In this document: one piece after another, positions 60,514 to 64,000 of the stretch | Layout: each line of letters starts with the position of its first letter | Position numbering within the stretch: position 1 is the first letter of the stretch | Origin: Palsa-459 sp035510855 | GTDB taxonomy: Bacteria; Actinomycetota; Acidimicrobiia; Acidimicrobiales; RAAP-2 | Direction of reading: 5' to 3' | DNA: 64,000 nt | NCBI GenBank assembly: GCA_035510855.1 | Contig: DATKGG010000069.1 | Location: 18,020-82,019 of the forward strand | Program-made: the position numbers and the translations under genes | Notes under the pieces: generated by a model | Seen by the model: only the letters and a program-made list of their open reading frames with translations | Told to the model about the DNA's origin: nothing | Database searches by the model: none

Positions 60514-61527
60514 TCAGCTCAAACCCGTGCCTTCCCGCCGGTGCCCCTCGGACAGCTGCTCCAGTGCGGCTCGGTCGAGCTCGTTCGCTGCCACCGAGGC
60601 CACGCGACAGGGCGTCACGGCGATCAGGCTCGAGGTCCGGGTCCCGCCCTCGAGGTGCGAGCGCTCCCCGAGGATCGCACCGGGCCCGTACTCGGCGAGG
60701 CGCTCGCCGTCCTTCTCCACGCGCACGACGCCGTCGAGCACCAAATAGACGTCCGTGCCGGCGTCGCCCTCTCGCACGAGCGCCGCGCCGCGCTTCAGCT
60801 TCTGGATCTTCGGCGCCGCATCCTTCGACATGAGCGCCGAGGACAGGGAGCGCTCGAGCGCGGACTCGACGGTCGTCACGAACGCCTCGGAGTCCTGATC
60901 GCCCCACGGCGAGTACTTCCCGAATGAGCTCTTCGCCCATTCCTTGAAGTCGATCAGACCCGACTTCGTCGACACCGCCCCTCGCTCGTCATAGATCCAG
61001 TGGCGCGGGAAGCGGCTCGCGCCGGCGAGCGAGGACTCGACGTGCCCGTCTGTGTGCATCGTGAGCGACAGCGTCGTCCAGGCAAGCGGCGCGTTCCATT
61101 GGACGAAGGGGGGCCGGCGGACCTTTCGCGGCATGGGCACGCCCGTGCGACCACCCGCGGTCTGGGAGAACCGAACGTAGGTCGGCCCGTGCTCGGGCTC
61201 GGCCCGCAAGTCGGGAAGTGCGAACGCCTGGAAGGTGTGGCTCAGCTCGCCGATCCGCATCGTCGTGGCGCCGATCAACCCTCCCCCGCGGTACCCCGCG
61301 GCGCTGATGCGGCCGTCACCGTCGACTTCGATGAACGCGGCGAGCCGGTTGGCAAAGCGGAATCGGTCAGCTTCGCGGAGTTCGTCGAGATCCTCCAGGA
61401 TGTCCGGCGGCGGCGCGTCGTAGTGCGCGAGGCCGGCATCGAAGGGGACGCGCATCGCCCCGGAGATCGCCTCCGAGGGGATCCACGACAGTGACGTGAC
61501 TGAAGACTCGTGTCGCATGATCACCAT
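60514..61527 (-). CDS. Cyclic-nucleotide-binding domain protein with unknown N-terminal domain
   Basis: 337 residues from the ATG at 61527 (GAAGGAACG upstream). Residues about 1-225 form a domain I do not recognise (QTAGGRTGVPMPRKVRRPPF, VQWNAPLAWTTLSLTMHTDG). Residues about 235-330 are a CAP-type cNMP-binding domain; the phosphate cassette GERSHLEGGTRTSSLIA keeps the Glu and Arg that bind cAMP. There is no DNA-binding domain, so it is an effector rather than a CRP regulator. Divergent from the cyclase gene across 128 nt. Confidence 0.85.
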   Translation of the reverse strand: MVIMRHESSVTSLSWIPSEAISGAMRVPFDAGLAHYDAPPPDILEDLDELREADRFRFANRLAAFIEVDGDGRISAAGYRGGGLIGATTMRIGELSHTFQAFALPDLRAEPEHGPTYVRFSQTAGGRTGVPMPRKVRRPPFVQWNAPLAWTTLSLTMHTDGHVESSLAGASRFPRHWIYDERGAVSTKSGLIDFKEWAKSSFGKYSPWGDQDSEAFVTTVESALERSLSSALMSKDAAPKIQKLKRGAALVREGDAGTDVYLVLDGVVRVEKDGERLAEYGPGAILGERSHLEGGTRTSSLIAVTPCRVASVAANELDRAALEQLSEGHRREGTGLS

Positions 61528-61574
61528 CGTTCCTTCGGCGCGACCCTCGACGAAAGGATGCTGCCCACGACCAC

Positions 61575-61593
61575 GGGGTGGGTCTAGCACCCC
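61575..61593. promoter_or_regulatory. Inverted repeat GGGGTG-N7-CACCCC in the cyclase/effector divergent spacer
   Basis: Six-base arms with a 7-nt spacer, midway between the two divergent starts. Possible operator for coordinated control; in GC-rich DNA such a short repeat can arise by chance. Confidence 0.25.
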
Positions 61594-61655
61594 TAGGTGG
61601 TGGGAAGGTTGCTCACTGGCGCGGCCGATCGCGTCGTGAGAGAACTGGTGTCGTA

Positions 61656-63050
61656 ATGGGCGACACCTCGACCGACGCGGTCCGGATCACGGTCTTTTTG
61701 GCTGACGACAACCTCATCGTGCGAGAGGGCGTTCGTGCGCTCATCGCGCGGCACGCCGACCTCGAGGTGGTCGGGGTCGGGGCCGACTACGACGAGACGG
61801 TCTCGGGCGCACACGACCTGCACCCCCAGGTGCTCGTCACCGACATCCGGATGCCCCCTTCGTTCAACCGCGAGGGGATCGAAGCGGCGAAGGAGGTTCG
61901 CAAGCGACACCCTGGCACCGGGGTCGTGATCCTCTCGCAGTACGACGACCCCGAGTACGCCGTCTCGCTGCTCGCCGAGGGCTCTGCGGGCTACGGCTAC
62001 CTGCTCAAGGACCACATCGCCGAGGGCAACCAGCTGGTCGACGCCATTCGGACCGTCGCGACGGGCGGCACCGCGCTCGACCCCTCCATCGTCCAGGCGC
62101 TCGTGCAGCCCGTGAGCACCGGCGCCGGTCTCAGCGTCCAGGAGGAGTCGCTGCTTGGCCTCATCGCAGAGGGCAAGCCGATCAAGGCGATCGCCGTGGC
62201 GAGGGGCGAGGCGCCCGAGCACGTCAACGGCGAGGTCGAGGCGCTCTTCCTCAAGCTCGCGCAGGGCGCGTCGAGCGGCGATCAGGGCGCGCTCCATCGG
62301 TTGCGGCTGCTGCACCTCGCGATCGTCGACCGCGAAGAGCAGGGCGAGACGCTGTCACGTCTCTTGCCGGGCGGGATTGCCGAGAAGGTGCGGCGCGAGG
62401 GTGGCAGGCTCGGCGAGACCGAGCGTGTGGAGGTCACCGTGCTCATGAGCGACATCCGCGGCTACTCGGCCATCGCGGAGCACGCTGACCCGAGCCAGCT
62501 CGCGGGGCAGCTCAACACCCATCGTGCCGCCATGAATCGGGCGATCCTCGGCGAGGGGGGCACCGTCATGCAGTTCGTGGGCGATGCGGTGATGGCCGTC
62601 TTCGGCGCACCCGTTGCCCAGCCGGACCACGCTGACCGCGCCGTCGTGGCAGCGTCGGGCATGCACGAGCTCCAAGACACGATCAACGAGGAGTGGACTC
62701 GTGAGGGCCTGCCTGCCTTTGGGCTCGGCATCGGGCTCTCGACGGGGCCCGCGGCGGCGGCGCTGCTCGGCTCAGAAGAGCGGCTCGAGTACACCCTCGT
62801 GGGCGACACGGTCAACCTCTCACAGCGCCTCCAGCAGCTTGCGCGCAGCGGGGAGACGGTGCTCTCCGAGGCGACCGTCGCCGAGCTGCGAGCCGAGGTC
62901 CCCACCGAGCCCCTCGGCTCCCAGCTGGTGAAGGGTCGCGAGACGCCGATCACTGCGCACAGGATCCCCAGGCGCGAGCCCAGTCCCCGCGCTGCACCAC
63001 TCGTACCGGGCAACCAAGGAGCCCACCTCTCAGAAGGAGACTTGACGTGA
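61656..63050 (+). CDS. Response regulator fused to a LuxR-like domain and a class III nucleotide cyclase
   Basis: 464 residues from the ATG at 61656. Receiver domain (about 10-130): acidic pair D17-D18, phospho-acceptor D63 in VTDIRMPP, Ser94 and K118 (LLKD). A LuxR-type helix-turn-helix remnant (about 158-205, LLGLIAEGKPIKAIAVARGE) has lost the usual basic residues, so DNA binding is doubtful. Class III cyclase domain (about 258-440): metal Asp266 (SDIRGYS) and Asp310 (VGDAVMAVFGAP), and Asn/Arg in DTVNLSQRLQQL. Gln306 stands where adenylate cyclases have the purine-contacting Lys, so the base is uncertain. Coupled to the ABC gene by GTGA. Confidence 0.92.
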   Translation: MGDTSTDAVRITVFLADDNLIVREGVRALIARHADLEVVGVGADYDETVSGAHDLHPQVLVTDIRMPPSFNREGIEAAKEVRKRHPGTGVVILSQYDDPEYAVSLLAEGSAGYGYLLKDHIAEGNQLVDAIRTVATGGTALDPSIVQALVQPVSTGAGLSVQEESLLGLIAEGKPIKAIAVARGEAPEHVNGEVEALFLKLAQGASSGDQGALHRLRLLHLAIVDREEQGETLSRLLPGGIAEKVRREGGRLGETERVEVTVLMSDIRGYSAIAEHADPSQLAGQLNTHRAAMNRAILGEGGTVMQFVGDAVMAVFGAPVAQPDHADRAVVAASGMHELQDTINEEWTREGLPAFGLGIGLSTGPAAAALLGSEERLEYTLVGDTVNLSQRLQQLARSGETVLSEATVAELRAEVPTEPLGSQLVKGRETPITAHRIPRREPSPRAAPLVPGNQGAHLSEGDLT

Positions 63051-63817
63051 CCGATAGCTTCGTGCAGACCGCGCCAGCAGATCCCGCCCCGCCTGGGAGC
63101 GTGCTCGAGGTGCGCGGCGTGAGAAAGACCTTCGAGGCGGACAACGCGCCGGTGCGCGCGTTGCGCGGGACAAACCTCAGCGTGCGCCGGGGTGCCTTCG
63201 TCGCACTCATGGGTCCATCCGGCTGCGGGAAGTCGACGCTGCTGAACCTGGTCGCCGGGCTCGACGTTCCTGACGAGGGCACCATCACGGTCGCGGGCGA
63301 GCTCGTCACGGGACGCACGGAGGACGAGCTCGCGATCATGCGCCGACGACACATCGGGATCGTGTTTCAGTTCTTCAACCTGCTCGAGGGCATGACCGTC
63401 CTCGAGAACGTCGCACTCCCCGCGATCATCGCCGGGCGGCGACGCAAGGCTGCTGAGACGCGCGCTCGAGACCTGCTCGACCTGCTCGGCATCGGCGACA
63501 AGGTGGGAGCGATGCCCGGCGTGCTGTCGGGCGGGCAGCGCCAGCGCCTCGCCATCGCGCGGGCCCTCGCGAACGAGCCGACCCTGCTCCTTGCCGACGA
63601 GCCGACGGGCGCGCTCGACTCCGCGGGCGGCCAGGAGGTCGTGGAGCTGCTCTCTCGTCTCCACGCAAGCGGACAGACGATCGTTCTCGTGACACATGCT
63701 CCCGACGTCGCCGCGGCCGCCGAGACCATCGTGCAGATGCGCGACGGCAGGATTCTCACCGACGAGGACGACTCGAAGACGCCCGACGCGGCGCCGACGG
63801 CGATCGGCTCGCTCTGA
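63047..63817 (+). CDS. ABC transporter ATP-binding protein, MacB/LolD type
   Basis: 256 residues from a GTG overlapping the cyclase stop, with AAGGAG upstream. Walker A GPSGCGKSTLLNLV, Q-loop VFQFFNLLEGMTVLENV, signature LSGGQRQRLAIARAL, Walker B LLLADEPTGALDS and the switch His in VLVTHAPDVAA are intact; the Q-loop sequence is typical of FtsX-type exporters. The permease begins just downstream. Confidence 0.95.
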   Translation: MTDSFVQTAPADPAPPGSVLEVRGVRKTFEADNAPVRALRGTNLSVRRGAFVALMGPSGCGKSTLLNLVAGLDVPDEGTITVAGELVTGRTEDELAIMRRRHIGIVFQFFNLLEGMTVLENVALPAIIAGRRRKAAETRARDLLDLLGIGDKVGAMPGVLSGGQRQRLAIARALANEPTLLLADEPTGALDSAGGQEVVELLSRLHASGQTIVLVTHAPDVAAAAETIVQMRDGRILTDEDDSKTPDAAPTAIGSL

Positions 63818-63837
63818 GCACGTCCGCACCGGCAACC

Positions 63838-64000
63838 GTGGACGCCCCACTCGACGTCAGCAGCGTCGAGCGTGTCTCGGCGCCCCGGGCCGTCCTCGGG
63901 GCGCTCGCGGGTGCGTCAGTCATAGCGATCGCCCTGGTCGGGCTGCTCACGACCTCAACGAGCCGCTCGGGACTCCAGATCGGCGTCACGATCGTCCCCC
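63838..64000 (+). CDS. FtsX-like ABC permease (5' end only; runs off the window)
   Basis: Open frame from a GTG at 63838 (reading VDAPLDVSSVERVSAPRAVL), 20 nt after the ATPase stop. One hydrophobic helix (LAGASVIAIALVGLL) is followed by TSTSRSGLQIGVTIVP at the edge. Only 54 residues are visible, so the assignment rests on position after a MacB-type ATPase and the membrane helix. The start codon is tentative. Confidence 0.6.
   Translation, partial: MDAPLDVSSVERVSAPRAVLGALAGASVIAIALVGLLTTSTSRSGLQIGVTIVP

Noticed and set aside
1..64000. CRISPR arrays, insertion sequences, prophage genes, integrases
   Set aside because: I saw no regularly spaced repeats, transposase or integrase text, or phage structural genes anywhere in the window.

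Overview
This is a GC-rich chromosomal window from an actinobacterium. About 60 protein genes are densely packed on both strands. Many starts are GTG, and GTGA/ATGA stop-start overlaps are frequent. Phosphatidylinositol mannoside (PIM) genes, a mycothiol ligase, F420-linked enzymes, an InhA-type enoyl reductase and a MurT/GatD pair all point to Actinomycetota. A deep lineage such as Acidimicrobiia is my inference; there is no 16S gene here to prove it.

Region 1 (1-12 kb, mostly minus strand) is a conserved core: ruvCAB, a YebC-family regulator, pdxST (vitamin B6), then thrS, a HIT protein, pgsA, an acyltransferase and pimA. The order resembles the Mycobacterium thrS-HIT-pgsA1-acyltransferase-pimA ... 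pdxS-pdxT-yebC-ruvCAB block. An M48-like membrane protein without its catalytic glutamate sits between pimA and pdxS. Upstream of thrS lie mshC and an F420:NADPH oxidoreductase, with a divergent InhA-like fabI.

Region 2 (12.8-35.3 kb) is a Wzx/Wzy-type exopolysaccharide locus. It holds a polyprenyl-phosphate sugar transferase, at least six glycosyltransferase genes (two of them double-domain fusions), a flippase, a Wzy-like polymerase, a Wzc-like tyrosine kinase ending in a Gly-Tyr repeat, a DUF4012 protein and a low-molecular-weight tyrosine phosphatase. An ABC exporter, a nitroreductase, another glycosyltransferase and a methyltransferase follow.

Region 3 (35.3-48.9 kb) is mixed: an O-methyltransferase, a stomatin/NfeD pair, an RDD membrane protein, a short operon with a frameshifted acetyltransferase, a malonyltransferase-like protein fused to a carrier-like domain (both apparently inactive), an FAD oxidoreductase and an alpha/beta hydrolase, tRNA-Val(CAC), PlsC, the MurT-GatD lipid II amidation complex and a LysR regulator.

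Region 4 (48.9-59.6 kb) is catabolic/redox: AlkA, an M20 peptidase, dienelactone hydrolase, acyl-CoA dehydrogenase, two F420-type LLM oxidoreductases, a heme-oxygenase-like diiron protein that matches Chlamydia CADD at every key residue I could place, a phytoene-desaturase-like flavoprotein and a TMEM175 channel.

Region 5 (59.7-64 kb) looks like a cyclic-nucleotide cassette: an MBL-fold hydrolase and a cNMP-binding protein on one strand, and on the other a response regulator fused to a class III nucleotide cyclase, translationally coupled to an ABC ATPase and a permease that runs off the end.

A TAnnnT box lies 6-8 nt upstream of the start codon of eleven genes, suggesting widespread leaderless transcription. 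Three apparent single-base deletions (in two pseudogenes) may be real decay or assembly errors.
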